From Chryseobacterium gleum (GTDB lineage Bacteria > Bacteroidota > Bacteroidia > Flavobacteriales_D > Crocinitomicaceae): DNA of 64,000 nt. The notes below the pieces were generated by a model. The model was not told where the DNA came from, ran no database searches, and saw nothing but the letters and a program-made list of their open reading frames with translations. The position numbers were made by a program, and so were the translations under genes. Positions 16,435-24,275 of this stretch are shown here, one piece after another. The first letter of the stretch is position 1, and every line of letters starts with the position of its first letter. Location of the stretch: contig CAMDFN010000008.1 in assembly GCA_945897565.1 (NCBI GenBank), forward strand, positions 1 through 64,000, written 5' to 3'.

Positions 16435-17463
16435 ATGAAAAACAAAAGACTCAACTTCGTTGACCGCTACCTCACCCTATGGATTTTTTTAGCAATGGGC
16501 ATTGGCGTTGCACTCGGCAATATTTTTGCGAGTATTGATCAAATCATCAATCGTTTTTCGGTCGGAACCACCAATATTCCGTTGGCTATCGGCCTCATTA
16601 TCATGATGATTCCACCTTTGGTCAAGGTGGATTTCAAAAAAATACCCGTTGTTTTTAAGAACGGAAAGTTATTGAGCCTTTCACTGCTCATCACTTGGAT
16701 CATTGGACCTTTTTTGATGTTTGTTTTAGCTACAACTTTTCTTTCAAACGAACCTGAATACCTCACAGGCCTGATCATTATCGGCTTGGCGCCATGTATA
16801 GCAATGGTCATTGTCTGGAATGAACTCGCCGGGGGTAACCGAGAGTTGGCTGCCGGTTTGGTGGGCATCAATAGTTTGCTACAAGTTTTTTTCTTCTCTG
16901 CATACGCATATTTTTATCTTGAAGTCATGTTGCCTTTATTTGGTTTTGATGCTATTCAAATTGATTTGAGCTTTTGGGAAGTCGCCAAAACAGTTGGTAT
17001 TTATCTCGGGGTTCCTTTTGTGATCGCACTCGGCCTCCGATTTTGGACCCTCCGATTTAAAGGTGAGGTCTACTTAAATACAAGGCTTATTCCAAAAATA
17101 TCTCCATTTACGCTGTACGCTTTGCTTTTTACTATCGTGGTCATGTTCAGCTTGAAAGGCCAATTAATTGCTCAATTGCCATTTGATGTGCTCAAAATAG
17201 CCCTGCCATTGGTGATTTTCTTTATCGCCATGTTTTTCTTGATGTTTTTTGTTGCCAAAAAAAGCGGCGCAAGCTATCCAGAAACAGCAACCGTAGCCTT
17301 TACGGCGTCAGGAAACAACTTTGAATTGGCCATTGCCGTGGCCATTGGCGTTTTTGGTCTCAACTCTGGCCAAGCCTTTGCAGGGGTTATTGGCCCATTA
17401 GTGGAAGTTCCAGCGCTGATTTTATTGGTGAAAGCAAGTTTATATCTTAAGAAATATTTTTGA
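16435..17463 (+). CDS. ACR3-type arsenite efflux permease
   Basis: 342 residues with about ten transmembrane helices. The diagnostic ACR3 segment IGLAPCIAMVIVWNELAGGN carries the essential Cys, and FTASGNNFELAIAVAIGVFG near the C-terminus is the second conserved block. ACR3 exports As(OH)3 through the inner membrane using the proton gradient. Its stop TGA overlaps the arsC ATG by one base (TGATG at 17461-17465), so the pump and reductase are translationally coupled. Confidence 0.95.
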   Translation: MKNKRLNFVDRYLTLWIFLAMGIGVALGNIFASIDQIINRFSVGTTNIPLAIGLIIMMIPPLVKVDFKKIPVVFKNGKLLSLSLLITWIIGPFLMFVLATTFLSNEPEYLTGLIIIGLAPCIAMVIVWNELAGGNRELAAGLVGINSLLQVFFFSAYAYFYLEVMLPLFGFDAIQIDLSFWEVAKTVGIYLGVPFVIALGLRFWTLRFKGEVYLNTRLIPKISPFTLYALLFTIVVMFSLKGQLIAQLPFDVLKIALPLVIFFIAMFFLMFFVAKKSGASYPETATVAFTASGNNFELAIAVAIGVFGLNSGQAFAGVIGPLVEVPALILLVKASLYLKKYF

Positions 17464-17873
17464 TGGAAAAGAAAAACATCTTGGTGCTGTGTACCGGCAA
17501 TAGCTGCAGAAGTCAGTTAGCAGAAGCGTATCTTCGGTATTATCATGGCGACATCGCCACTATTTACAGCGCCGGAGTAGAAACGCATGGAGTGAATCCG
17601 CGAGCAATAGCAACAATGGCCGAAGACGGTATCGATATCAGTGGCCATACCTCGAATCATGTCGATGAATACCTTCATATCCCGTTTGATTTGATTTTGA
17701 CTGTTTGTGACCACGCAAGCGAGCGCTGTCCTATTTTTCCGAGTACAGCAAAACGCATCCACCACAACTTTCCAGACCCTGCCAAAGCAACAGGATCTGA
17801 GCAAGAAATCAAAGCAGCTTTTGCTTCAGTACGAGAGCAAATCAAGCAATTCTGCGCTGAATTATTGGTATAG
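17463..17873 (+). CDS. arsC: Arsenate reductase, low-molecular-weight phosphatase type
   Basis: 136 residues from the ATG at 17463 (an in-frame TTG one codon earlier is less likely). The phosphatase loop CTGNSCRS near residues 9-16 has the CX5R pattern, and the redox pair of thioredoxin-coupled ArsC is in TVCDHASERCP near 79-89. It reduces arsenate to arsenite for ACR3 to export. It is the last operon gene, and its final 32 bp overlap the 3' end of the convergent AraC-family regulator. Confidence 0.93.
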   Translation: MEKKNILVLCTGNSCRSQLAEAYLRYYHGDIATIYSAGVETHGVNPRAIATMAEDGIDISGHTSNHVDEYLHIPFDLILTVCDHASERCPIFPSTAKRIHHNFPDPAKATGSEQEIKAAFASVREQIKQFCAELLV

Positions 17874-18444
17874 CTAAAGCTTTGCCAATATCTTCGAGCG
17901 GAATGCGGTGAATCACATCTAGATGTCGGTATTCAGAGGGTGACAAACCCGTTATTTTTTTAAACTGATTAGACAGATGTGCAATGCTACTATAATGCAT
18001 TTTGTAGGAGATTTCTGACAGATTCATTTCACCATAAAGCAGCAGTTCTTTGATGCGCTCAATTTTATGGGTAATGATAAATTGCTGAATGGTCATCTTG
18101 TTCTCGGTCCGAAATACGTTGGACAAGTAAGTATAATTCAATTTTGTTTTTTCACTTAAATAGACTGAAAAATTGGTCTTGATGTGTTCATCTGAATAAT
18201 GGACCATTTGGATAATGACCAACTTGATGCGCTCAGACAGCAGCGTTTTGGGGTCGCGAATAAGACTAAATCCAAGTTGCTGCAGTTTAAACTGTAAATC
18301 AAGCTCCTGGATCATGCTTAAGTTTTTTTCAAAATGAACTTCTCCAAGTTCAATTGTTTGGAAAGGGATGCCCATATCGACAAGGATGCCTGCAACTTGA
18401 TTGATGCAACCATGGCTCACCATGTTTTTGATGTGTATTTTCAT
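17842..18444 (-). CDS. AraC-family transcriptional regulator with N-terminal MV-x2-C segment
   Basis: 200 residues from the ATG at 18444; an in-frame ATG at 18498 exists but the segment starting MKIHIKNMV is the start seen in Bacteroidota relatives I know. The C-terminal two helix-turn-helix motifs are clear: LSEISYKMHYSSIAHLSNQF and, before it, the helix region IERIKELLLYGEMN. Relatives usually begin MKIYIKNMVCxRC, a heavy-metal-associated-like CxxC; here the same place reads MVSHGC, so one Cys is lost. The gene is convergent with the arsenic operon and overlaps arsC by 32 bp. A metal-sensing role is plausible by family and location but uncertain. Confidence 0.82.
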   Translation of the reverse strand: MKIHIKNMVSHGCINQVAGILVDMGIPFQTIELGEVHFEKNLSMIQELDLQFKLQQLGFSLIRDPKTLLSERIKLVIIQMVHYSDEHIKTNFSVYLSEKTKLNYTYLSNVFRTENKMTIQQFIITHKIERIKELLLYGEMNLSEISYKMHYSSIAHLSNQFKKITGLSPSEYRHLDVIHRIPLEDIGKALAIPIIQRRIA

Positions 18445-18479
18445 AAGAATAAGGTTATTTTCTAAATTAAAAGCCTGAT

Positions 18480-18510
18480 GATAGCTATCTTGTGTCATTT
18501 TGTAAATGAC
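18480..18510 (-). promoter_or_regulatory. Inverted repeats upstream of the AraC-family gene
   Basis: GTCATTT (18494-18500) and AAATGAC (18504-18510) are perfect 7-bp arms around a 3-nt spacer, about 50 bp upstream of the start. Next to them GATAGCTATC (18480-18489) is a perfect 10-bp palindrome. Both are suitable as operator sites; no clear -7 element was found with them. Confidence 0.4.
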
Positions 18511-18633
18511 TTACGTCTATTTCAATCGGTTAATGAAGCTGTAATTGTACCTCATTCAAAAATTTGGTCAAGTGCCGTTGGTTCGCAATAGAGTTTGAGT
18601 GATAAATTTTTGGCGTGAGTGCAGAAATTTGCA

Positions 18634-18987
18634 CTAGGCACTTGTACTTTTCTTTGTTTGTAAATGTCTAAATGAATCATAATTTGAAGTTTGAAGCGTG
18701 TGGGTGTTTTTATGTATATTGTTGGATGTTTGTTCTTGAAAATGGAGCTCCATGCGATTGCGCGCCATAAGGTAAGTGACAGTTGATTCTGCACCTTGGT
18801 TGATATTTACTTCGTTTGCTTCTAGGCCATCAAGGCAACCACCTGAAATTGGATTATAGACAATTTGGTTTAAAGTGTTATTGCCTAAGTACCAATCAAA
18901 TGCGTTCTTCATTTGTACAAGGTACGGCTTTAATTTGGTTATTTGATAAAAAGTAGAAAGTGCTAAAATTACTGAATTTGCTTTTGT
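18634..18987 (-). pseudogene. 3' remnant of a glycosyltransferase/glycosidase-type gene
   Basis: The minus-strand frame is open from 18987 to the stop at 18634. It reads VILALSTFYFIQYTKLKPYL, then MKNAFDWYLGNN, VYNPISGGCLDGLE, VNINQGAESTVTYLMAR. This matches, from memory, the extreme C-terminal block of long Bacteroidota proteins annotated as glycosyltransferases with an alpha/alpha toroid domain (usual form NPxTGGCxDGLE...NLNQGAESTxSYLxAR). The 5' part, normally hundreds of codons, is missing: upstream there is a stop and then AT-rich non-coding DNA. An ATG at 18912 would give a 92-residue protein, but a deletion remnant is more likely. The tail after MAR does not look conserved. Confidence 0.6.
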
Positions 18988-19022
18988 TTATACAATTGAA
19001 TGCAGCGATCACAGAAAAAATA

Positions 19023-19036
19023 TAGAACATGTTCTA
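19023..19036. repeat. 14-bp perfect palindrome, copy 1
   Basis: TAGAACATGTTCTA, a perfect palindrome. The identical 14-mer occurs at 62838-62851, and a one-mismatch version at 19257-19270. It lies in the 455-bp gene-poor stretch between the glycosyltransferase remnant and tRNA-Asn. Confidence 0.6.
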
Positions 19037-19155
19037 GCGCTATGTACTGCCTTCAGGAAATATATTCTATTGGTCTTTGCTTATTTTTCCACTTGACACA
19101 TGAAAATAGACTCCATTTTAATCCTAACTTTATAAGCATCTTAAACCGAAAAACA

Positions 19156-19254
19156 ATGGACTGGTATATGAAAAACAGATGGTGGATTTGGACCGTAACG
19201 GGAGTCTACCTTGCTTATCGAATTTTTGTGGGTATTTATTACATGCCGGAGTAA
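19156..19254 (+). CDS. Possible 32-residue single-helix membrane peptide
   Basis: The ATG at 19156 opens MDWYMKNRWWIWTVTGVYLA and ends YYMPE; the centre is one hydrophobic, aromatic-rich helix preceded by basic residues. An upstream in-frame extension to 19000 looks non-coding. The ORF sits between two TAGAAxATGTTCTA palindromes in otherwise empty sequence. I do not recognise it, and it may be chance or a remnant; the membrane-like composition is the only support. Apart from the palindromes, I see nothing else between 18988 and 19410. Confidence 0.3.
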   Translation: MDWYMKNRWWIWTVTGVYLAYRIFVGIYYMPE

Positions 19255-19256
19255 GC

Positions 19257-19270
19257 TAGAAAATGTTCTA
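19257..19270. repeat. 14-bp palindrome, variant copy
   Basis: TAGAAAATGTTCTA differs by one base from the perfect palindrome at 19023-19036 and begins 2 bp after the stop codon of the small ORF 19156-19254. Confidence 0.45.
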
Positions 19271-19410
19271 TTAGTTGTACTTCTTAGAACGATTTAGCGA
19301 AAAACCCAAACAATACGCTCCTTTTATTGTTTATTTTTGGTAGCCTTGATTTTGACAAGGTTGTGTAACTTTCTTGAAGTTCAATTTGTTTTAAGCTTGT
19401 TTTAAGATAC

Positions 19411-19441
19411 AAAAAAAGCCGACCATTTCTGATCGGCTTTT
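19411..19441 (-). terminator. Rho-independent terminator of tRNA-Asn
   Basis: AAAAGCCGA (19414-19422) pairs with TCGGCTTTT (19433-19441) around a 10-nt loop; read on the minus strand the stem is followed by seven Ts. It begins right after the 3' end of the tRNA. Confidence 0.8.
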
Positions 19442-19442
19442 G

Positions 19443-19516
19443 CTCCCCCTTCAGGACTTGAACCTGAGACCCTCTGATTAACAGTCAGATGCTCTAACCA
19501 ACTGAGCTAAGGAGGA
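19443..19516 (-). tRNA. tRNA-Asn (anticodon GTT)
   Basis: 74 nt that fold as a complete cloverleaf: acceptor TCCTCCT with AGGGGGA (one G-T pair), D stem GCTC/GAGC, anticodon stem TCTGA/TCAGA with loop CTGTTAA (anticodon GTT), T stem TCAGG/CCTGA with loop TTCAAGT. The discriminator is G. CCA is not encoded. A promoter is seen upstream and a terminator directly downstream, so it is a single-gene transcript. Confidence 0.95.
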
Positions 19517-19532
19517 ATGTTTATTGAGGTTG

Positions 19533-19560
19533 CAAATATATGTAATTTTTCGAAATCAAA
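19533..19560 (-). promoter_or_regulatory. Promoter of tRNA-Asn
   Basis: On the minus strand TATATTTG (19533-19540) is an exact -7 element, with TTTG (19557-19560) 16 nt upstream as -33 element. The -7 element ends 16 nt before the tRNA 5' end. Confidence 0.6.
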
Positions 19561-19608
19561 AAATGAAAATTATAAAAATTTAAGCACTTTTTTTTGCTTT
19601 TTGCTAAG

Positions 19609-20055
19609 TTATTCAAAATCATCACCATCCAATGAAAAATCATCGAGGCTTGCACCGTACTGATCTTCGTCGTCGTCTTGATCAACAAAGCCAAGGCTAT
19701 CTTGATCGTCTCGGTTGGCAGGGCGTAGGATGTTTGTTTTGGATACATTTAGGCGGATTTCAGTGCGCATTTGACCGTCTTCGAGTTGGACGGTTTTGGC
19801 AAAGGGTGAACCAAGCACTTCGAGAAGTGTGCCCCGCGTGAGAAAATCTATGATGCGCATATTGGAGCCTTCTCGCTTCCAAATGGTGCAATTGACCCAT
19901 GTTGTTTTGGTGCGCATTTGACCGGTTTTTTTGTCTTTCCAGTTTTTGTTGTGGGCAACAGGAAAATTGATGGCAATGATGCCGCGGTCCATTGTTTTGA
20001 CGTGCGCGTCTTTGCCGATGTTGCCGATAAGTCTGGTTTCAAATACTGTAGCCAT
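19609..20055 (-). CDS. ssb: Single-stranded DNA-binding protein
   Basis: 148 residues from the ATG at 20055 (start ATVFETRLIGNIGKDA). The OB fold covers about 1-108, with typical SSB blocks FPVAHNKNW and WVNCTIW. The tail is short and acidic and ends DDFSLDGDDFE. Most SSBs end in an acidic tip closing with Pro-Phe, which binds partner proteins; that tip is not seen here. It may therefore be a secondary SSB or a divergent tail. A hairpin belonging to the slyD transcript (20071-20104) ends about 16 bp upstream of the start. Confidence 0.92.
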   Translation of the reverse strand: MATVFETRLIGNIGKDAHVKTMDRGIIAINFPVAHNKNWKDKKTGQMRTKTTWVNCTIWKREGSNMRIIDFLTRGTLLEVLGSPFAKTVQLEDGQMRTEIRLNVSKTNILRPANRDDQDSLGFVDQDDDEDQYGASLDDFSLDGDDFE

Positions 20056-20070
20056 AGGTTCTAAAATAAA

Positions 20071-20104
20071 AAAGCGTATGCCGAAAAATACCGACATACG
20101 CTTT
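20071..20104 (-). terminator. Terminator downstream of slyD
   Basis: AAAGCGTATG (20071-20080) pairs perfectly with CATACGCTTT (20095-20104) around a 14-nt loop; on the minus strand it is followed by a T-rich run. It separates speHE-slyD from ssb. Confidence 0.7.
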
Positions 20105-20133
20105 GTAACAATAAAGTAGTCAAATTGTTGCGT

Positions 20134-20640
20134 TTAGTGCTGATGGCCATTTGGGCCGTGTGCATGGCCGTGTGCCAATTCTTCGTCTTCAGCATCGCGT
20201 ACTTCAAGAATAGAACCTACAAAATGAAGGTCTGTACCTGCAAGTGGGTGGTTGAAGTCCATTTGAACGGTTTCTTCAGCTACCTCCAAAATGCGTCCGC
20301 GCAATTGGTTGCCTTCGCTGTCAGACATCGGCACCATACTGCCAACTTGGAACATTTCTTTGTCGAAACTTCCGTTTTCGTCGTGGAAAATATTGCTAGG
20401 CAACATCACGATATGCTGCGGGTCTTGCTCGCCATAGGCGTTGGCTGCCAAAATATGAAAATCAAAATCCTCACCAGTTGTTTTACCTGCGAGTTTTTCT
20501 TCAAATTCGGGAATCATTCCGCCTACACCATACAAGAAAGTCAATGCATTTTCAGGAGTTGTTTCTTCGATTGTTTCTCCGGTGGTGTGATCAGAGAGTT
20601 TGTAGGTCAAGGTGACGACCTTGTTTTGAGAAATTGTCAT
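20134..20640 (-). CDS. slyD: FKBP-type peptidyl-prolyl isomerase, SlyD-like
   Basis: 168 residues. The FKBP half begins VVTLTYKLSDHTTGE and contains LTFLYGVGGMIPEFEEKLAG; an insert-in-flap domain follows (YGEQDPQHIVMLP), and the C-terminus is histidine-rich (HGHAHGPNGHQH), as in the metal-binding tail of SlyD. It is a cytosolic folding helper and nickel binder in characterised cases. Its ATG is 1 nt after the stop of the spermidine synthase fusion, so the two are cotranscribed. Confidence 0.92.
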   Translation of the reverse strand: MTISQNKVVTLTYKLSDHTTGETIEETTPENALTFLYGVGGMIPEFEEKLAGKTTGEDFDFHILAANAYGEQDPQHIVMLPSNIFHDENGSFDKEMFQVGSMVPMSDSEGNQLRGRILEVAEETVQMDFNHPLAGTDLHFVGSILEVRDAEDEELAHGHAHGPNGHQH

Positions 20641-20641
20641 G

Positions 20642-21928
20642 TTATTGTTGAATTAATTGCTTTACAAAATTAGGCAACGCAAAAGTTGAGAAATGAATGT
20701 CTTCGTTGTAGTAACGAAGGCCTTTTTCGGCAACAAAAGTTTTAATGGTTTGTAGATCAGTTACTTTGCGTGGATCTGCAGCACCTTTGAGGCCGTATTG
20801 GAAACTCCACATGCCGGTAGGGTAGGTTGGTACGAAAAACAAACCAACTGGTGCGTTTTGTTGACCGAAAATTCCTTGAAGGGTTTGGTTGAGCTCAGCA
20901 AATGCTTTTTCATTGAATTTAGGCGACTCACCCTGAGCAACCAAAATACCATCGGCCTTGAGCGTGCGGTAACAGTTTTGGTAGAATTCTACGCTAAACA
21001 AGCCCTCTGCTGGGCCAACTGGGTCTGAGCCGTCTACGATCAATAGGTCGTAAACTGCGTCTGCTGCACTTTTGACAAAAGCAATGCCGTCGTCTACGAT
21101 GAGTTCCAAGCGGGGGTCATTAAAAGAAGCGGCAATTTCTGGAAGGTGCTCTTTACACGCCTTAATGACTTCGCCGTCGATTTCGACCATGGTTACTTTC
21201 TCGATGTTGGCATGACGCAATACTTCGCGCACCGTACCGCCGTCGCCACCACCAATTACCAATACATTTTTGGCATTTTGCAAAGTGAAAAGGCTAGGGT
21301 GGGAGATCATTTCGTGGTAATGGAACTCGTCTTTGATGGTGGTCATGACCATGTCGTCAAGGGCCAGCATTTTGCCGTATTTAGTGGATTCTAAAATGCG
21401 TACACGCTGAAATGGCGATTGCACATCAAAGAAGACGTCGCCGGTAAAACGCAAAGAAAGCGCTTGGTCTTCGTCTTTATCGGTAAACCACACGTTGCGG
21501 GTATAGAAGTCTGGATTGCGCCACTCAGCGGCTTTTTCACGCGCGCTAGTGATGTCGAAATCGTTGCGGGTAAGTAAATTCACTGAACCACGCTTCATTT
21601 CGATAGCTGAATAAGACTTGGCACCAAAGCATTCTTTGAGGTGGTCAAAGGCAATCCAAGCGTTCATGTCGCCACAAGTAAAGACGTCTACTGCAGCATA
21701 ACCGTATTCTGGCCAAGTATGAATGGCAAGATGACTCTCTTGAATAACAACTACTCCAGAAACGCCATATGGCGAAAAGTGATGAAACGTAGAGTTGATA
21801 ACGGTAGCCTCTGCTTTGCGCGCAGCGCCAACCATATCGCGTTCGATAGCTGCTACGTCATTCATGACATGCGGGTCACAATTCATAAACTCCACCAAGA
21901 TGTGGTTTCCAAGGGCTGTACTACTCAT
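20642..21928 (-). CDS. speHE: Fused S-adenosylmethionine decarboxylase and spermidine synthase
   Basis: 428 residues joining two enzymes. Residues 1 to about 125 are a prokaryotic AdoMet decarboxylase: [12 protein letters not shown] carries the self-cleaving Ser65 that becomes the pyruvoyl group, with His70 and Cys85 at the same spacing as Ser63, His68 and Cys83 of the Thermotoga enzyme. Residues about 135-428 are spermidine synthase: ALDDMVMTT, the SAM site [16 protein letters not shown], and [13 protein letters not shown]. One polypeptide would therefore make decarboxylated AdoMet and use it to convert putrescine to spermidine. Fusions of this type have been described in some bacteria. A -7 element lies 30 bp upstream; slyD follows. 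Confidence 0.95.
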   Translation of the reverse strand: MSSTALGNHILVEFMNCDPHVMNDVAAIERDMVGAARKAEATVINSTFHHFSPYGVSGVVVIQESHLAIHTWPEYGYAAVDVFTCGDMNAWIAFDHLKECFGAKSYSAIEMKRGSVNLLTRNDFDITSAREKAAEWRNPDFYTRNVWFTDKDEDQALSLRFTGDVFFDVQSPFQRVRILESTKYGKMLALDDMVMTTIKDEFHYHEMISHPSLFTLQNAKNVLVIGGGDGGTVREVLRHANIEKVTMVEIDGEVIKACKEHLPEIAASFNDPRLELIVDDGIAFVKSAADAVYDLLIVDGSDPVGPAEGLFSVEFYQNCYRTLKADGILVAQGESPKFNEKAFAELNQTLQGIFGQQNAPVGLFFVPTYPTGMWSFQYGLKGAADPRKVTDLQTIKTFVAEKGLRYYNEDIHFSTFALPNFVKQLIQQ

Positions 21929-21957
21929 TTTGTTGAGATAAATTAAAAAATTGAGCG

Positions 21958-21965
21958 CAAAGTTA
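21958..21965 (-). promoter_or_regulatory. Putative -7 element of speHE
   Basis: Reads TAACTTTG on the minus strand, an exact TAnnTTTG match, 29 nt before the speHE ATG. No matching -33 TTG is evident. Confidence 0.4.
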
Positions 21966-22005
21966 CGGATTTTCTAAGGGATTCACGTGTAACTTATGTT
22001 AAATT

Positions 22006-24120
22006 TCAGTCGGCCAAGAAACGAAGTTTTTCTAAACTCACCTTGATTCTTGCCTGACCAAATATGACCGTGAGTTGCTTGCCTTTCATTTCTTCGACAA
22101 TTCCGATGCGGTTGGTCTGGAGGAGCTGGACCTGAGAACCCACCTTGATGTGTTCCTGCTCGTACTTTTCGGCGCGCTGTACTTCCTTTTTCGTAGGTAC
22201 CTGACTAGCAGAGGGGTTCGGCGCTTTTTTCTTGATTGTTTGCTTTGATTTCTCTAGGCGTAAAAATTGGGTAAGTTCCTGAAATAGAAGCGTATTGACA
22301 TCCTTTTTGCGCGACGTCGCATTGAATTTTTCAATAAATGCCAACATCTTTTTTCCTGCCTGTAACTGACGCTGGCTTGTTTCTTGCACCTGCGTAACCT
22401 GACTTTGCTTCTGCTGCAATTTTTGGATTTCTTGCTCGTGCTGCACACTAGATTTTTCTGCGGCCTGAGCAGCTTCGGCCAGACGCTTATTTTGAGCCAA
22501 TAACTGATTGCGTTCCTTTTGCAGGCCACTTAAAAGTTTATCAAGTCTTACTTTTTGCTGATCTAGGCGCAATTTGGCATCTTGAATCAAGGCTTTGGAG
22601 ATGCCGTTGAGCTGCGCCACTTCAAAAGTAAAGGAACTACCGGGCTGCCCCATTGCAAATTGGTAAAGCGGGGAGAGGTCTTTTTCATTGAACAACATGC
22701 AGCCGTTTTGCGCTTCTGGTAGTTCGTCTGCTTTTAATTTGATGTTGCTGTAGTGCGTAGTGAGCACGCCATAAACCTGCAGCGCATACATTTGTTCGAA
22801 GAAAACCTCCGCTAAAGCAGCGCCAAGCTCAGGGTCTGAGCCCGTTCCAAACTCGTCTAGTAGCAGCAAAGTTTGGGCATTGGAGCGTCCCAAAAAGAAC
22901 TTCATGCGTTGCAAGCGGTAAGAGTAGGTACTTAACTCATTTTCAATAGATTGATTATCACCAATATCGGAGTAAATCTGCTTGAAAAAACACATCTGAC
23001 TATCCGGTCCCACGGGTACCAACAAGCCTGCTTGCAGCATGAGTTGCAAAAGGCCAATGGTTTTGAGCGTGATGCTCTTGCCGCCGGCGTTGGGGCCAGA
23101 GATCACGAGCATCCGAGACTTTTGTTGCAACTTGAGTTCTTGTGCAAAGGTTGTTTTGCCGGCTAGCTGATTGGCGCGTCTCAGCAGCGGATGATACGCT
23201 TGTTTGAGGTGCATTCCGGCTTGCTGCCCAATGGCGGGTAGAGCAGCTTGCATTTCTATAGCTAACTTGCATTTTGCATTTAAGAAATCAAGTCTCGTCA
23301 ATAAAATTTGATAGGCGTTGATCAGTGGGCGGTATTGCACCATGAGCGCCGTAAGGGCTTGTAGAATGCGGTGAATTTCTTTGCGTTCGTCGTCGAATAA
23401 AAACTCGAGTTCGTTGTTGAGCGGAACGTTGACCATTGGCTCAATAAACGTAAGGCTTCCCGTTTTACTTGAGCCCTGTATATTGCCTGGTACTTTGCGC
23501 TTAAATGTAGACAACACGGTCAGTACGCGTCTTTCATTGACAAACGTCTCGAGCGTTTCTGCCAGCACTTTATCTTTATTGTAACGGCGCAGTTCTTTGT
23601 CAAAGTTCTTATTGATCTGGTTGCGCAATACCCGAATACGCGCCCGAATTTCGGCGAGTTCGGCAGAGGCGTCGTCTTTGATTTGTCCGTTGCGGTCAAA
23701 TACCTGATCAATTTCTTCAATGATCGCTTTGGTGTAATAGACGTCTTCGGTGAGTTCTTTTAATAAAGGATACTTGAAGAGCGCATTTTCAAAAAACTGC
23801 ACCAAGGCATTGACGAGTTCTGAAGCTTGGTAAATACGCCGAAATCCTTCTAATGAAATAACTGCCTTTTGAATACCGAGTAATTTAATTTCCTGCAGGA
23901 GCTCTTCAAATTCGAGCTGAGGAAATTTTTCGCCGTGTACGCGCACCAAACGCAGTTCGTCTAGGCGCTTGAGTTCTTGGCGCAAAACCACAAATTGTGT
24001 GCGCGGCTGCAAAGTTTGTACTTGGTGAATTGCCGTGGGGCCGATGCAGAATTTCTCTAGCCATAATTTGATGGCTTCAAACTCGAGGTCGTGGAGGGTC
24101 TGTTGATCGGTGCTAAACAC
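22006..24120 (-). CDS. MutS2-like ATPase without Smr domain
   Basis: 704 residues from a GTG start at 24120. MutS core and clamp regions cover about 1-320, including the RVLTVLSTFKRKVPG and GSLTFIEP segments; the ATPase follows with Walker A GPNAGGKSITLK near 338, DIGDNQSIENELSTYS and Walker B LLLLDEFGTGSDPELG. A long Gln/Lys-rich coiled coil (about 505-620) and a small KOW-like end domain (IKVGSQVQLLQTNRIGIVEE) complete it. The C-terminal Smr nuclease domain of classical MutS2 is absent, as in the Bacteroidota relatives I know. MutS2 proteins act on branched DNA or stalled ribosomes; the role of this form is open. Confidence 0.9.
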   Translation of the reverse strand: MFSTDQQTLHDLEFEAIKLWLEKFCIGPTAIHQVQTLQPRTQFVVLRQELKRLDELRLVRVHGEKFPQLEFEELLQEIKLLGIQKAVISLEGFRRIYQASELVNALVQFFENALFKYPLLKELTEDVYYTKAIIEEIDQVFDRNGQIKDDASAELAEIRARIRVLRNQINKNFDKELRRYNKDKVLAETLETFVNERRVLTVLSTFKRKVPGNIQGSSKTGSLTFIEPMVNVPLNNELEFLFDDERKEIHRILQALTALMVQYRPLINAYQILLTRLDFLNAKCKLAIEMQAALPAIGQQAGMHLKQAYHPLLRRANQLAGKTTFAQELKLQQKSRMLVISGPNAGGKSITLKTIGLLQLMLQAGLLVPVGPDSQMCFFKQIYSDIGDNQSIENELSTYSYRLQRMKFFLGRSNAQTLLLLDEFGTGSDPELGAALAEVFFEQMYALQVYGVLTTHYSNIKLKADELPEAQNGCMLFNEKDLSPLYQFAMGQPGSSFTFEVAQLNGISKALIQDAKLRLDQQKVRLDKLLSGLQKERNQLLAQNKRLAEAAQAAEKSSVQHEQEIQKLQQKQSQVTQVQETSQRQLQAGKKMLAFIEKFNATSRKKDVNTLLFQELTQFLRLEKSKQTIKKKAPNPSASQVPTKKEVQRAEKYEQEHIKVGSQVQLLQTNRIGIVEEMKGKQLTVIFGQARIKVSLEKLRFLAD

Positions 24121-24124
24121 GGTG

Positions 24125-24132
24125 CAAAGATA
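24125..24132 (-). promoter_or_regulatory. Putative -7 element of the MutS2-like gene
   Basis: TATCTTTG on the minus strand, ending 4 nt before the GTG start codon, so transcription would begin at or next to the start codon. No -33 TTG at normal spacing. Confidence 0.4.
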
Positions 24133-24275
24133 AACAACGTTTTGAATGTTGTTTTGTTGTATCTGTTATATAATTAATATTATGTTAAATAGACTATGCT
24201 TCATCATAAGTGGATTTACTTGGCATACCTACTATTAAGGATTGATTCTCTATCTTTAACACCCAAAAACATCCT

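Noticed and set aside
18445-18498. Start of the AraC-family protein at 18498
   Set aside because: The extra 18 residues are not family-like and cover the palindromes; homologues start MKIxIKNMV, which fits the ATG at 18444.
19023-19036. LexA-type (Cheo) box for TAGAACATGTTCTA
   Set aside because: The Gram-positive box needs GAAC-N4-GTTC; here the spacing is GAAC-N2-GTTC, and no repair gene is next to any copy.
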